From the NCBI GenBank assembly GCA_964565645.1, contig CAZMFQ010000002.1, forward strand, positions 1 through 64,000: a stretch of DNA of 64,000 nucleotides, in the 5' to 3' direction. This document shows, piece after piece, positions 50,882-59,713 of this stretch (position 1 is the stretch's first letter; each line of letters begins with the position of its first letter). Under the pieces are notes generated by a model. It was not told where the DNA came from, did no database searches, and saw only the letters and a list, made by a program, of their open reading frames with translations. Both the position numbers and the translations under genes were made by a program. Origin of the DNA: JAHIQC01 sp964565645 (GTDB lineage Bacteria; Actinomycetota; Coriobacteriia; Anaerosomatales; JAHIQC01).

Positions 50882-52921
50882 CTAGCCAACACGCGACCTG
50901 CGGCGTGATGTCGGCCCGATGACCCTGCGCAGACGAGAGAAGGAGAGCTGCTCTGGACTGGCCAGCGAGGACAACTGCGGGTCACTGAGACGACGCCCTG
51001 CGGCTTGCACGCCCTGGGCGAGCCAGCTGATTGCGTCGTTGAGGTCTTGCGTCTTGGGGGTGCCTGCAGAATCCGCGTCCCGATCGTACTTGTCAAAGTA
51101 ACCGAGCGTCTTCCGGTTCGGATGTGCTAAGCGGCCTAGGAATGAGCAACCGCGACGACCCAGGGCGAAGGGGCCAGTCGGCTCACCTGCCGCAAGCCAG
51201 CCGAATGTTACCCCAAGGCCTGCGCACACTAGCGCCACATCGCGCTCCGTGATTGGCGCGGTGGCGAGGTGATCCTCCAGAGAAAGGCCTTCGAGCCACG
51301 CACTGCGAAGCCTAGCATCGTCGTCGGTGAGCAGGGCTTCGCACACGCTCCATTCGTGATAGTAGCCTCGGATGACCGCGTTGAAGTCGGCCTTCTTGGA
51401 CGACTCAGGCAGGTGCTCGAGGAAGACATCCCGTGCGGCTTGGTACTTGCCAGCCGCCCGGTACGTCTTGCCGAGATCCACCACGCAGCTGAGTCGGTCG
51501 TCCAAGTACTTGCAGGCGGCGCTAGCGGCGGCGATTGCGATATCGGCCCGTCTCTGGTCTCCAAGATCCTCCGGGAGTGTCCGGAGTAGGCGCGGGCCTG
51601 CATGCACAAGCTCGCCGTACGGGGGGCCCAACACGAGATGGCGACCGGTCTCGACCGTTTGGCAGACCAGTTGCGTCCACAGCTCGGCGAGGTCAAGCAG
51701 AAGGCCCGTTTCCGCCTCGAGAAGCACCGCTTCGGCCACTCGACTGTGCCGAGTGATGACTCTGCCTGCAGAGAAGGTGGCGGCTGCTTCGTCACCAAGC
51801 GGGCGAACGACATATCGCCACAAGTGCTTCCGGTCGACTCCCATCAGATCGGCAAGCACCCGAACATCGACACCGCTCGTGCCCAGATTGTGACAAGCGG
51901 CTGCATAGACGAGCGCATCGGCGAGCGTACACGTTGAGCCATCGATGCCGACTGCCTCGAGGCGTTGCAGGAGAGAGCGAACATGCGCCCGCAGACCGCT
52001 GGACCCCAGACGTGCTTCGAGGAGTCCCCCGAAGAACGAGCCGTCCTCCGGGCGCCCGGAACGTCTCGCCTCCACGTTCAGCTGGATCTGGTCTGTGACC
52101 GCTGCCTCAAAGAGGCGCACACGGGCGTCGAGATCTCGTTCGTCCGCCAGTAGACCCAGGCCCTCTGCCCCAGCCGCGTCCCAGGCCCGAACTATTGACT
52201 CTGCGTCTTCGTGTGAGACGCCGTGCAGCACGATGTCGGCATGACGCACGAGCCACTGCTCCCACCCCTGTTGCTCGCCCTTGGCCGCAATCCAATCCGT
52301 GTCGCGCGCCGCTATCAGGAAGTGGACGTGGACCATCGAGCGCTCATGGAGCCAGCGAGCAGCTGTCACCAAGTCCCCGATCAAGCTCTCACCGTCGTCC
52401 GCGACGAGTAGCCAGTGACGCGAGGAATCTAGGAGCGCCAACTGCTCCGAATCCAGGCTGCGGAACGGTGCATCCCTCCAAAGAACCGCCCACCCGGCGC
52501 CACGCGCAAGGTCGACCGCCGCCTGAAGCAGAAGGGTCGACTTGCCTTCCCCTCCCGCAGCCCGCACCAGTTGCAGGGTGGTTTCGCTCGAGCCGCTGTG
52601 CACCTCGCAAAGCCTTTGCACGACAACGCCGACCGCGTCGCGTCGAGGAATACGACTCGACACGGCGTGAGACCAGCCCGGAGCCGCACCATCGAAGAAG
52701 CGAACAAGCCCACCTGACGACAAGGGGGGTTGCGAGGCAAGGAACCTAGGGGTGATGAACTGCCAACCGGACAACGGGCTGTCGTCCTTCGCCGGTTCAG
52801 AGGCGCCATCATCAGTCTTCCGCCTGAGCCTCCGACGCAGACTCTCGGGAGAGAAGTACCAGAGGAGGATGGGGACCACCACGGCGGCGACCACCGCCGC
52901 TGCGGCCAAGAATAGCTCCAT
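50882..52921 (-). CDS. Cassette gene: membrane-anchored STAND-type P-loop NTPase
   Basis: A 679-residue protein. It has an N-terminal transmembrane anchor (residues ~3-23), a basic stretch, then a P-loop RAAGGEGKSTLLL (residues 120-132), a Walker B-like WLLVADDGESL and the sensor-like FLIAARDTDW. The C-terminal half is helical with a winged-helix-like part (RVITRHSRVAEAVLLEAE) and TPR-like repeats (DLGKTYRAAGKYQAARDVF). The order anchor/effector–NTPase–repeats is that of STAND signalling proteins, many of which act in antiphage defence. No nuclease or other toxic domain is visible, so the membrane anchor would be the effector. That role is inference. GAGGGGGG lies before the ATG. Confidence 0.78.
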   Translation of the reverse strand: MELFLAAAAVVAAVVVPILLWYFSPESLRRRLRRKTDDGASEPAKDDSPLSGWQFITPRFLASQPPLSSGGLVRFFDGAAPGWSHAVSSRIPRRDAVGVVVQRLCEVHSGSSETTLQLVRAAGGEGKSTLLLQAAVDLARGAGWAVLWRDAPFRSLDSEQLALLDSSRHWLLVADDGESLIGDLVTAARWLHERSMVHVHFLIAARDTDWIAAKGEQQGWEQWLVRHADIVLHGVSHEDAESIVRAWDAAGAEGLGLLADERDLDARVRLFEAAVTDQIQLNVEARRSGRPEDGSFFGGLLEARLGSSGLRAHVRSLLQRLEAVGIDGSTCTLADALVYAAACHNLGTSGVDVRVLADLMGVDRKHLWRYVVRPLGDEAAATFSAGRVITRHSRVAEAVLLEAETGLLLDLAELWTQLVCQTVETGRHLVLGPPYGELVHAGPRLLRTLPEDLGDQRRADIAIAAASAACKYLDDRLSCVVDLGKTYRAAGKYQAARDVFLEHLPESSKKADFNAVIRGYYHEWSVCEALLTDDDARLRSAWLEGLSLEDHLATAPITERDVALVCAGLGVTFGWLAAGEPTGPFALGRRGCSFLGRLAHPNRKTLGYFDKYDRDADSAGTPKTQDLNDAISWLAQGVQAAGRRLSDPQLSSLASPEQLSFSRLRRVIGPTSRRRSRVG

Positions 52922-52942
52922 CCGCCAACCCCCCTCGTGTCT

Positions 52943-53041
52943 GCCGAACGTGATTGCGCTTCACCAGCGGCGCGCCCGCCCTCGTTCTCGAACCAGTCTA
53001 GCGCACCGGGCGCGCCGTCTGGGTGGAAGCGCGGGTTCGAC
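52943..53041 (-). other. attC site
   Basis: 99 bp between GCCGAAC (52943-52949) and GTTCGAC (53035-53041), apex accagtctagcgcaccggg; common type. Confidence 0.88.
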
Positions 53042-53061
53042 ACAGGCGCGGAATCCAAGAA

Positions 53062-53910
53062 CTAGGCGTCTCCGCCTTCGTGTGGGGGCAAACCCCCCGT
53101 CTCGGCCAGTCTCCGCAACGCCCGCTGCGACTCCGGGTCAGATCCACCGATGGTGACAGAACCATCCTCATTCATGACGAAGAAGCCGGTGCCCGGACTC
53201 CCCCTGAAGTCGCTTAGACTGACTCCGCGGAGGTCGAACACTTGCACTGGGTCGAGAGCGCCTCGAGAGTATCGCTCGAGGTCATCGGGGGCCTCAAAGA
53301 CCGCGGGCGCATGCAAAGCGAGGGTGCGCAGCAATTCGTGAGTGATCTGACGAATCGTGGCAACGATGGGTATCGGCACACGGAGTGCGGACTTGTCAGG
53401 GAAGACCACCTCGATTGACTGCGACTCGGGATGCGACAGAGCCTCGTAGACTCCGGAGACAACGGCAGCTACGTGGACCTCCTCCTTGTTCGCCCGCCAC
53501 TTCACGAGCTGCCCACGCGTCGCGGCGCGCTCGTGAGCATCCTGGATTACGACCTCATTCCACCACTCGTCGTACGTCGTCGTCCTGAGTGGATCGGGGA
53601 CGCCGTCGAGGCGAGGCAGGAATCGCCCCGAGTTCAACACAAGCAGCGAATAGATGGGAGACGATGAAACGGTGGCGATTGCGGGCGCAGTGTTCAGGAA
53701 CGACATGTGCTGGAGAAGCTCCATCTGTTCGAGCAACGGAGGCTCGTTCCCTGTGTGTAGCATGACTCGGAGACTCACTGCGGCGCGAGACGATAGGGAC
53801 TCTGCCCCCGAGTCGAACTGCGCCGCATCTGCCAGGAGGTACTGCACGTGACGCTGGGCAAGCTCAAGAAGATCCTTCGGGCCAAGACTCCGCTGTGGCA
53901 TTCCCCTCAC
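53062..53910 (-). CDS. Cassette gene: unknown protein beside the STAND NTPase
   Basis: About 282 residues, soluble, with no signal or membrane segment. A helical N-terminal half contains SSRAAVSLRVMLHTG and a repeated SLL..S pattern; the C-terminal part has FRGSPGTGFFVMNEDGSVTIGG. I do not recognise the family. It is a complete cassette of its own directly upstream of the NTPase cassette, so co-function is possible but not shown. The start may be GTG 53908-53910 or ATG 53899-53901. Confidence 0.65.
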   Translation of the reverse strand: MRGMPQRSLGPKDLLELAQRHVQYLLADAAQFDSGAESLSSRAAVSLRVMLHTGNEPPLLEQMELLQHMSFLNTAPAIATVSSSPIYSLLVLNSGRFLPRLDGVPDPLRTTTYDEWWNEVVIQDAHERAATRGQLVKWRANKEEVHVAAVVSGVYEALSHPESQSIEVVFPDKSALRVPIPIVATIRQITHELLRTLALHAPAVFEAPDDLERYSRGALDPVQVFDLRGVSLSDFRGSPGTGFFVMNEDGSVTIGGSDPESQRALRRLAETGGLPPHEGGDA

Positions 53911-53919
53911 CGGCCTTGT

Positions 53920-54021
53920 GTCGAACGTTCTTGGGCGTGAGCTGAAGCGCGCCTCGCCCGATTCCTCCTGCCTGAGTCTAGTTCACCCGGGCGCGCTTTC
54001 TGCTCGACGCCCGGGTTAGCA
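53920..54021 (-). other. attC site
   Basis: 102 bp between GTCGAAC (53920-53926) and GTTAGCA (54015-54021), apex ctgagtctagttcacccggg; common type. Confidence 0.88.
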
Positions 54022-54092
54022 GGCGCTGAACCACCATTCACGCTTGCTTGCGGCCTGCCCTGCATCCAATCAGCACATTCCGCACACGACAA

Positions 54093-54806
54093 TCACGCGA
54101 TCCAAACGATATAGCCCGCAGCTACCAGCAGTCCGACCGCGCCGAGCTTCGTGAGCGCAAGCGTAGCGGCCGAAATACGACGCAGGAAACCGAGCGATCC
54201 TGATGCGACACCAAGAAGCAGCAGCGGCACGCCCTTACCCAGGCCGTACACGAACAGGAGGGCGCCCCCGCGGAGCGGATCGCCACCGACGGCCGCGAGC
54301 GTGGCTATAGCCGCCAGAATCGGGGTCGAACACGGCGACGCCACCAGCCCAAACAACATCCCGAACAGCAGCGCACCGGCAAGACCTCGACGCTCGGGTC
54401 GCTTCATCGGCAGAAACGCGTTGAGCCTGTCGACAGGAATCGCGAGTACGTCCAGCAGCTGCAGAGCGATGACGACGCACACGGCCGCCACGACGTAGTA
54501 CGTCCATCGGCCGAAGACGATCGCGTGACCGAGAAAGCCCGCAGCGACACCGATCGATGCGAACACCGTGCTCATCCCGAAGACGAAGAACGCCGTGAGC
54601 ACGAACGCTCGTATCGGAGCATGGCGCTCGGGCTCATGCGTGTCACCGGCTACCGTCCCAGTGATGTAGCCGAACACCGCCGGGACCATGGGCAGGATGC
54701 AAGGGCCGAAGCCGGCGACGAGCCCGCCCACGAGAGCGATGCCGAAGGTGGATGGACCGCTAGCGGCTCCGGATGCGAGCCGTTCCGCCAGCGCCTCGAT
54801 GTTCAC
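54093..54806 (-). CDS. Cassette gene: CcdA-like thiol-electron transporter
   Basis: Polytopic protein of 237 residues, about six transmembrane helices, of the CcdA family that reduces extracytoplasmic thioredoxins. The two redox Cys lie in GFGPCILPMVP and ASPCSTPIL. It overlaps the thioredoxin-like gene by 4 bp and the two make a two-gene cassette. It is more typical of CcdA than the copy at 44822. The pair may supply reducing power to haem, disulphide or methionine-repair enzymes outside the cell. Confidence 0.9.
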   Translation of the reverse strand: MNIEALAERLASGAASGPSTFGIALVGGLVAGFGPCILPMVPAVFGYITGTVAGDTHEPERHAPIRAFVLTAFFVFGMSTVFASIGVAAGFLGHAIVFGRWTYYVVAAVCVVIALQLLDVLAIPVDRLNAFLPMKRPERRGLAGALLFGMLFGLVASPCSTPILAAIATLAAVGGDPLRGGALLFVYGLGKGVPLLLLGVASGSLGFLRRISAATLALTKLGAVGLLVAAGYIVWIA

Positions 54807-55285
54807 TCTGACCCCACAAGCGCGTCCAGTCGACCACGCATTTCGGCCTCGTCCATGGCGCCGGTGTACGAGTCGATCACCGTACCGTCTGATGCCAGAA
54901 AGAACGAGGTCGGAATGTACTGGAACTCGAACCTGCGGGCGAGTTCCTTCCCGGACGGATCATCGGTGATCACGTTGACGAAGGTGATGCCGTCCTCATA
55001 CTCGGGCACGACCTTGTCCGCGACTTCGGAAATCTCCACGCACGGAACGCAAGTCAAGGAGTGGAAAAGGACGTACATGGGCTTGCCTGCCGCAAGCGCC
55101 ACGTCGTAGTCGGCCACAGCGTCGTTGCGCACGGACGTGATCGACGAATCGCCTCCACCGGCTGCCGAGGAATTCATACTGATGCCCGAATCCGTTCCGG
55201 AGAACGCCTTCCACGCTACGAGAACTGCGAACATCGCGACAACGGACAGGGCGATCAGAATCTTGGAGCGACGCGGTTTGACCAT
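54803..55285 (-). CDS. Cassette gene: membrane-anchored thioredoxin-like protein
   Basis: About 160 residues. One N-terminal transmembrane helix (residues ~8-28) anchors an extracytoplasmic thioredoxin fold. The active site is HSLTCVPCVEISEV (CxxC) and the cis-proline lies in FQYIPTSFFL. The ATG at 55283-55285 (AAGGACG upstream) gives the natural N-terminus. Its overlap with ccdA-like 54093 shows it is that protein's partner. Unlike the copy at 45507 it uses Cys, not selenocysteine. Confidence 0.88.
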   Translation of the reverse strand: MVKPRRSKILIALSVVAMFAVLVAWKAFSGTDSGISMNSSAAGGGDSSITSVRNDAVADYDVALAAGKPMYVLFHSLTCVPCVEISEVADKVVPEYEDGITFVNVITDDPSGKELARRFEFQYIPTSFFLASDGTVIDSYTGAMDEAEMRGRLDALVGSE

Positions 55286-55309
55286 GCAGCACTCGTCCTT
55301 CAACCGTCC

Positions 55310-55409
55310 TGCTAACGTGTCTCGGCATCACCAGCGCTGCGCCGCCGATGCCCCCAGGACCGAGTGTATCGCACGCGGCGCAGCGTCTGTGTGGATGCCG
55401 GGGTTAGTG
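55310..55409 (-). other. attC site
   Basis: 100 bp between TGCTAAC (55310-55316) and GTTAGTG (55403-55409), apex accgagtgtatcgcacgcgg; arms ggcatcaccagcgctgcgcc and ggcgcagcgtctgtgtggatgcc. Confidence 0.88.
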
Positions 55410-55521
55410 TGCCGGCGATAGGCTAGGACTTCGAATCAAGCGACAATCCGAGAACATGCACCTCAGCCACGAAGGAGGCGAGATCCGCGGCGGGTCCCTT
55501 TGGGTGGCGTGCCTGTATCAC

Positions 55522-56094
55522 TCAGGAGCCTTCCGCGACGATTGCCTTCGCACAGGACGTGTATACGCCCGTTCCGGGCTTCACTTTGCCGTCAATCTCC
55601 ACCGGTTCGACTTGCAGGCGCTCAACAAAGTGCACACTCCGTCCAGCAGCCAAGCGCGACCGGGCATGACCCAGGTAGGACTGGCCTGCGAAGCTCTCCT
55701 CGACAGCAAAGTCCGCTTCAGCAGGGGTACCCGCATCGCGTATCTCGACCGTAAGGTAGTCATCGTATTCGACGATCACTTCCGTGCCATCTAGCGACTC
55801 CTTGGACACCAACACTCGAGTCGGAGTGCCGTGCCCCGTGCCTTCCGGCAGCTGGATCTTCACACCAAGACGCTCACCGGCCTCGTCTAGGCTCACAACG
55901 TCGTAGTACTTGGCAGTGAGTGGATCTGTCGTCCAAGTCGTCGGATATGAGTAGTCCGGCAGGGCAGAACTTGCGACGGATGGGGCATCGTCCAGCGCAT
56001 CTGACGCGGTAGCCTCTTGACGCGCAGAACAACCCGTCAGCAGGGCAACGGCCAACACGCTACCGCAGATGCACGCCGTGAATCTGACGTTCAT
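55522..56094 (-). CDS. Cassette gene: lipoprotein, unknown function
   Basis: About 190 residues with a lipoprotein signal (ICGSVLAVALLTGCS). The mature part is beta-rich (SKESLDGTEVIVEYDDYLTVEIRD) and ends with a Cys-containing tail (YTSCAKAIVAEGS). GGAGGGAAC precedes the ATG at 56092-56094. No family recognised. No attC is recognised between it and the CcmE-like gene upstream, so these two probably share a cassette. Confidence 0.72.
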   Translation of the reverse strand: MNVRFTACICGSVLAVALLTGCSARQEATASDALDDAPSVASSALPDYSYPTTWTTDPLTAKYYDVVSLDEAGERLGVKIQLPEGTGHGTPTRVLVSKESLDGTEVIVEYDDYLTVEIRDAGTPAEADFAVEESFAGQSYLGHARSRLAAGRSVHFVERLQVEPVEIDGKVKPGTGVYTSCAKAIVAEGS

Positions 56095-56229
56095 GTTCCC
56101 TCCACTTGGGATCATCATGGGCGGTCAGGGTCGTATTCGCACCAGTCGACGCACTGTCCGAATCCCCACGGGGATGACCCCCAGGAGGGCGGTGTGCTGC
56201 GATTCCAACCTAAACTCAGGTCGCCGTCA

Positions 56230-56652
56230 CTACTGTCCGTAAGCGCCTCCGGACGACCGAATGATGAGGTCTTCCGCAACCAAGAACTGGTCGTCGTATA
56301 CGCCCGTCACAATCAGCTCATGGCCGACCAGATCGTCACCCGAGAGGACCCGGCTGCCCCATTGGGTCTCAATCGGTGTGGTTTGGTGGAAGTAGACATT
56401 AATCTTCATGTTGGACTCGAGGGATTCCGCGATTGTGAACATCGTGCCGGAGGGTGAGGTCACCGGCGGTTCGGCGAAGACACCGCCGACCCTGACGTGC
56501 CCCGGGCGGGAGTCTGCAAGTTCCCCCACGGTAATCGCATAGCGAGAACTCTGACCGCCCATGATCAGCGCCCACACAACGAGCGCCACGGCGGCCGCCA
56601 GGAACGCGAAGGCACGGCGTTTCGGCGACCACCACGTGGATTCAGCGATCAC
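56230..56652 (-). CDS. Cassette gene: CcmE-like OB-fold membrane protein
   Basis: A 140-residue protein with an N-terminal transmembrane helix (residues ~13-31) and an OB-fold with YAITVGELADSRPGHVRVGGVF and NVYFHQTTP, DLVGHELIVTGVYDDQFLVAEDLI. This is the layout of the haem chaperone CcmE. The haem-binding His-x-x-x-Tyr tail of CcmE (CPSKY/HDENY-type) is absent, so it may not bind haem. It shares a cassette with the lipoprotein at 55522. Confidence 0.75.
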   Translation of the reverse strand: MIAESTWWSPKRRAFAFLAAAVALVVWALIMGGQSSRYAITVGELADSRPGHVRVGGVFAEPPVTSPSGTMFTIAESLESNMKINVYFHQTTPIETQWGSRVLSGDDLVGHELIVTGVYDDQFLVAEDLIIRSSGGAYGQ

Positions 56653-56682
56653 AACAGTCCCATCCGTCTTGATGCCTGGTCG

Positions 56683-56782
56683 ACCTAGCGTGTTTGCGCT
56701 TCACCAGCAGCGCGCCGGCGAGCGTCCTCGACCCGAGTCTACCGCACGAGGCGCGCTGTCTGCGTGGAAGCGCGGGTTGGGT
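56683..56782 (-). other. attC site
   Basis: 100 bp between ACCTAGC (56683-56689, one mismatch) and GTTGGGT (56776-56782), apex cccgagtctaccgcacgagg; common type. Confidence 0.88.
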
Positions 56783-56795
56783 GTCCGTATTCACA

Positions 56796-57950
56796 TCAGC
56801 GGCTGGTTGGTGCCTGCGCGTCGCTCCAGAGGAGTCTCGGCTCACCACTAGGGATTTCCTGCATCCATACCGAGGAAGTGTCCTCACCCAACACGCGGCC
56901 AGGCTCAATGAAGCGCAAGATCCGCCCTGGCATCGCCGGCACAACATCCATGCCTAGGGGCGCGCGACCATCCAATCGCCACAGTGACCCGCGGCTGCCA
57001 CTCCAGTCCTCGATGATTGGGCCAAGACCATCGTCTCCGAGGTATGCCGTCCGCCGCCCTGCAACCTCGTCCCATTGATTGTTGCGTGCGACCTCCTTCG
57101 GGGGGGAGCCGGGCTTGAGAACGTACTGTTCTCGTGCTCCGTCACCATCAGGTGCATCGAACCAGAGTGAGTCATCCCGCGCGTCCCATGCGGCCCACTC
57201 GAAAGGGCCACCGGGCGAGGAGTGACTCGCGACGACCTCTCCCGTCTCCGCCGACAAGACGAGCAATGCCGGGTAGGAGCTGACCGACGACTCAAGGACG
57301 GCGAAGTACCGTCCTGAGGCGGACCACCCAAGCGCCATGAACTCGAAACCCGAGGGCAGCACCGCTCGAATCTCCGAGTCATCCGGCTGGCGGAACACGA
57401 GACCCGAGAGTGGAGCCTCTCGTTTCATGCCGCGCTCTAGTTCTGCGGATATGCCCGAGACCCCGCGCGCGCGGGGAGATTCGTCGCTGACTGCAATGGG
57501 CTCACCGGTCGTCAAGGGATCCCACCAGTACAGGCTGCCGGCGGTCTCCGGCGGCACCAGATCCCAGTATCCCGAGGGGGGCGAGGCACTGTCGTCTTCT
57601 TGCCATTCGATCCGATACTCGTTCGCCTTGCGCAGCCACACAATCGGCAGGTCGCTTTCAGCGCGATCAAGAAGGTACCCGGCAGCCGTCCATGTCGACT
57701 CGCCGGACGTTGACAAGACCGCAACCTCCGCGGCACTCGTCGTTCCGCTCGACGATTCGGTCACCAGCCAGTGTCCGCGGTTGGCAACCTGATAATGGTC
57801 GTACTGCCAAACCCGATGGGCATCGAGGGGCGGCTTCGCGCCTGGGGACTCAGGCAGTCCACAGCTCGTGAGACACAAGCCCGCGGCGCATAGTGTACAT
57901 AGGAGTGCAACAAGTCCGTAGCTTCTGATGTGATCCTCCAGACGGGACAC
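56796..57950 (-). CDS. Cassette gene: lipoprotein with beta-propeller-like repeats
   Basis: About 384 residues from GTG 57948-57950, or 377 from ATC 57927-57929. The segment YGLVALLCTLCAAGLCLTSC is a lipoprotein signal with a lipobox TSC. The mature part has repeated beta-strand pairs (FEFMALGWSASGRYFAVLES, GPFEWAAWDARDDSLWFD) like a TolB/WD40-type propeller. No ATG, GTG or TTG is well placed after the ribosome-binding site GGAGG at ~57934-57938; ATC lies at the right spacing. The GTG start would lie in the attC. The function is unknown. Confidence 0.75.
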   Translation of the reverse strand: MSRLEDHIRSYGLVALLCTLCAAGLCLTSCGLPESPGAKPPLDAHRVWQYDHYQVANRGHWLVTESSSGTTSAAEVAVLSTSGESTWTAAGYLLDRAESDLPIVWLRKANEYRIEWQEDDSASPPSGYWDLVPPETAGSLYWWDPLTTGEPIAVSDESPRARGVSGISAELERGMKREAPLSGLVFRQPDDSEIRAVLPSGFEFMALGWSASGRYFAVLESSVSSYPALLVLSAETGEVVASHSSPGGPFEWAAWDARDDSLWFDAPDGDGAREQYVLKPGSPPKEVARNNQWDEVAGRRTAYLGDDGLGPIIEDWSGSRGSLWRLDGRAPLGMDVVPAMPGRILRFIEPGRVLGEDTSSVWMQEIPSGEPRLLWSDAQAPTSR

Positions 57951-58033
57951 CTAGCCTGTTTCGGCTTCACCCGCGAGCTTGCGCTCCCATTATGCGACAC
58001 CTTGCGCGAGTCGAGTGGAAGCCGGGGCTAGAC
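57949..58033 (-). other. attC site, 85-bp type
   Basis: 85 bp between ACCTAGC (57949-57955) and GCTAGAC (58027-58033). Apex cccattatgcgacacc, shared with the two other 85-bp sites at 59617 and 60131. Confidence 0.85.
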
Positions 58034-58050
58034 AAACTACACCGATGCGG

Positions 58051-58902
58051 TCAGTCCACGCTTCTGCGAATCTCGCACTGGCACTTCTTGCCCGAGAACC
58101 GGCCGCGCTCCCACGACCGCTCGTCACCGTAGCGTTCAGTCAACGGTCCAGAACCATGGTCCGTGCGGGGGATGACGCATCCTTCAGCGTAGTCCTCAAG
58201 CCAGCCATCGATGCAGTCTTCGCACAGGAAGTACTCCGTGATCTCAGGTGAGGTCGATGATCTCTCCACTACGCGGGTCGTGCACATGTGCCGCCGATAA
58301 TCGCGGATGTACCTAGCGTCCGTGAGAAGCGGAGCAGTCCGAAGCGGAGGCACAGTCACCCCCGAGTCGAGCGGGTAGATCGACCAGGCCTCGAAGGCCG
58401 TCCAGTCCGAAGGGGCACAGTAGCACTCACGGAAGATCAGCTCGATGAAGGTGGCGCCCACCAGCTCCATGCGGGCCGAGCGAAATGTTCCCCCGTGTGT
58501 GTCTTGCGCCGCCTTGATGCCTGCTGGATCGCTGTCGATGTCGCTCCACAAGTGGATCGTCTGTCTCGACAGCCAGGGAAACTCAAGGTAGCTCGACGAG
58601 TCGATATGGGTCTGGCCGTCGAGCTCAATGACCTCAGCCTCGTCCCGCTCGTGCACGAACCTGAAATCGGCCACATCCTTGAACTTGAAGATGATGCGCA
58701 TGTCACGAACCTGGCCATATGACACGCCGCCTGGCAGTGCGCATTCCTTGAGGTTCCAGTGCCAGGGCAGAACGAGGGGAATGGTCACGTCTCGAAACCC
58801 ATAGGCAAACGTGATAGAGCCGATTTCAGCGTCGTGGATGAACGGACCAGTAATGGTGGATTCCCACTGTAGTCCGAGACGCTGAGCCTCGCGCCCAATC
58901 AC
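58051..58902 (-). CDS. Cassette gene: unknown protein with a C-terminal Cys cluster
   Basis: A 283-residue soluble protein starting with GTG 58900-58902 (GGAGGATCTTGA upstream). The first ~220 residues have no motif I know and are rich in aromatic residues. The tail has YFLCEDCIDGW and KKCQCEIRR, four Cys that could bind a metal. No homologue recognised. Confidence 0.65.
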   Translation of the reverse strand: MIGREAQRLGLQWESTITGPFIHDAEIGSITFAYGFRDVTIPLVLPWHWNLKECALPGGVSYGQVRDMRIIFKFKDVADFRFVHERDEAEVIELDGQTHIDSSSYLEFPWLSRQTIHLWSDIDSDPAGIKAAQDTHGGTFRSARMELVGATFIELIFRECYCAPSDWTAFEAWSIYPLDSGVTVPPLRTAPLLTDARYIRDYRRHMCTTRVVERSSTSPEITEYFLCEDCIDGWLEDYAEGCVIPRTDHGSGPLTERYGDERSWERGRFSGKKCQCEIRRSVD

Positions 58903-58924
58903 TCAAGATCCTCCCCGTCGTGTT

Positions 58925-59024
58925 GTCCAACGTGTTTGGGCATCACCGGCGACGCGCCCACATTCCCCTCGAAGCCGAGTGTACCGCACGCGGCGCGGCG
59001 TCCGCGTGGATGCCCGGGTTAGCC
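58925..59024 (-). other. attC site
   Basis: 100 bp between GTCCAAC (58925-58931) and GTTAGCC (59018-59024); arms gggcatcaccggcgacgcgcc and ggcgcggcgtccgcgtggatgccc. A clean example of the common type. Confidence 0.92.
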
Positions 59025-59038
59025 AGACGGCCCTGGTA

Positions 59039-59602
59039 CTACGGGTAGTACACCTGCTCGATCTCCGCGATTTCCCCGTCGATCACCACGAGGTAATAGG
59101 CGACGTGGAGTGGTCCATCTGCGGCATCTGCGCCGAAGCGCTCGACAAACTCGCCAAGAGGGACGACGACCGGGGAGACGCGGGCGGGAGCCAGCATGTA
59201 CGGACCGGCCCACTCCTGTCCGACGACGGTCACGACCATTCCGTCAGCGAATGTGAGGTGCTGTGGCGAGTCTTGGTCGTCGCGGTAGAGGGAGAATTCG
59301 TCGCTTTGGTCCGGACCGACGAAGTCGATCACGGCGTCTTGAGTTGTGATCGACTCGATCAGGCCCATGAAACGACCGTTCGACACCGGACCGGCGGGCT
59401 CCGACTCGACGGGGCGACCTGGGTCGTTCGTGAGCATCGTCTGCAGACCCGACACCTGAGCCTGCAATGATGCAACCTCGGAGGCGAGCACGGCATCTTC
59501 AGTCTGAACGACGGGGGATGTGGGGGCCTGGTCACACCCCAGGAGAGCCAGAGCGACAAGCGCGGCTACGAGCCACACAGCAATACGACCGATTCCCCTC
59601 AC
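59039..59602 (-). CDS. Cassette gene: lipoprotein, unknown function
   Basis: About 187 residues from GTG 59600-59602, which has GGGGGAGAC just upstream. It has a lipoprotein signal (IAVWLVAALVALALLGC), a short coiled coil (EVASLQAQVSGLQTMLTND), then a beta-rich domain (MGLIESITTQDAVIDFVGPDQSDEF). Longer in-frame starts would lie in the attC. Family not recognised. Confidence 0.7.
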   Translation of the reverse strand: MRGIGRIAVWLVAALVALALLGCDQAPTSPVVQTEDAVLASEVASLQAQVSGLQTMLTNDPGRPVESEPAGPVSNGRFMGLIESITTQDAVIDFVGPDQSDEFSLYRDDQDSPQHLTFADGMVVTVVGQEWAGPYMLAPARVSPVVVPLGEFVERFGADAADGPLHVAYYLVVIDGEIAEIEQVYYP

Positions 59603-59616
59603 GTCTCCCCCGTTCT

Positions 59617-59701
59617 GGCTAACGCGTTTGCGCCTAGCTCGCGCGCGTGCGCTTCCATTATGCGACATCATGCGCGCGTCGAGTTGAAGCGCGGGTTAGG
59701 C
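59617..59701 (-). other. attC site, 85-bp type
   Basis: 85 bp between GGCTAAC (59617-59623) and GTTAGGC (59695-59701), apex tccattatgcgacatcatg. Both boxes fit the consensus exactly. Confidence 0.92.
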
Positions 59702-59713
59702 AGGTGACCGCAC

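Noticed and set aside
56095..56229. An attC between the 55522 and 56230 genes
   Set aside because: No RYYYAAC/GTTRRRY pair or palindrome was found, so the two genes are treated as one cassette.
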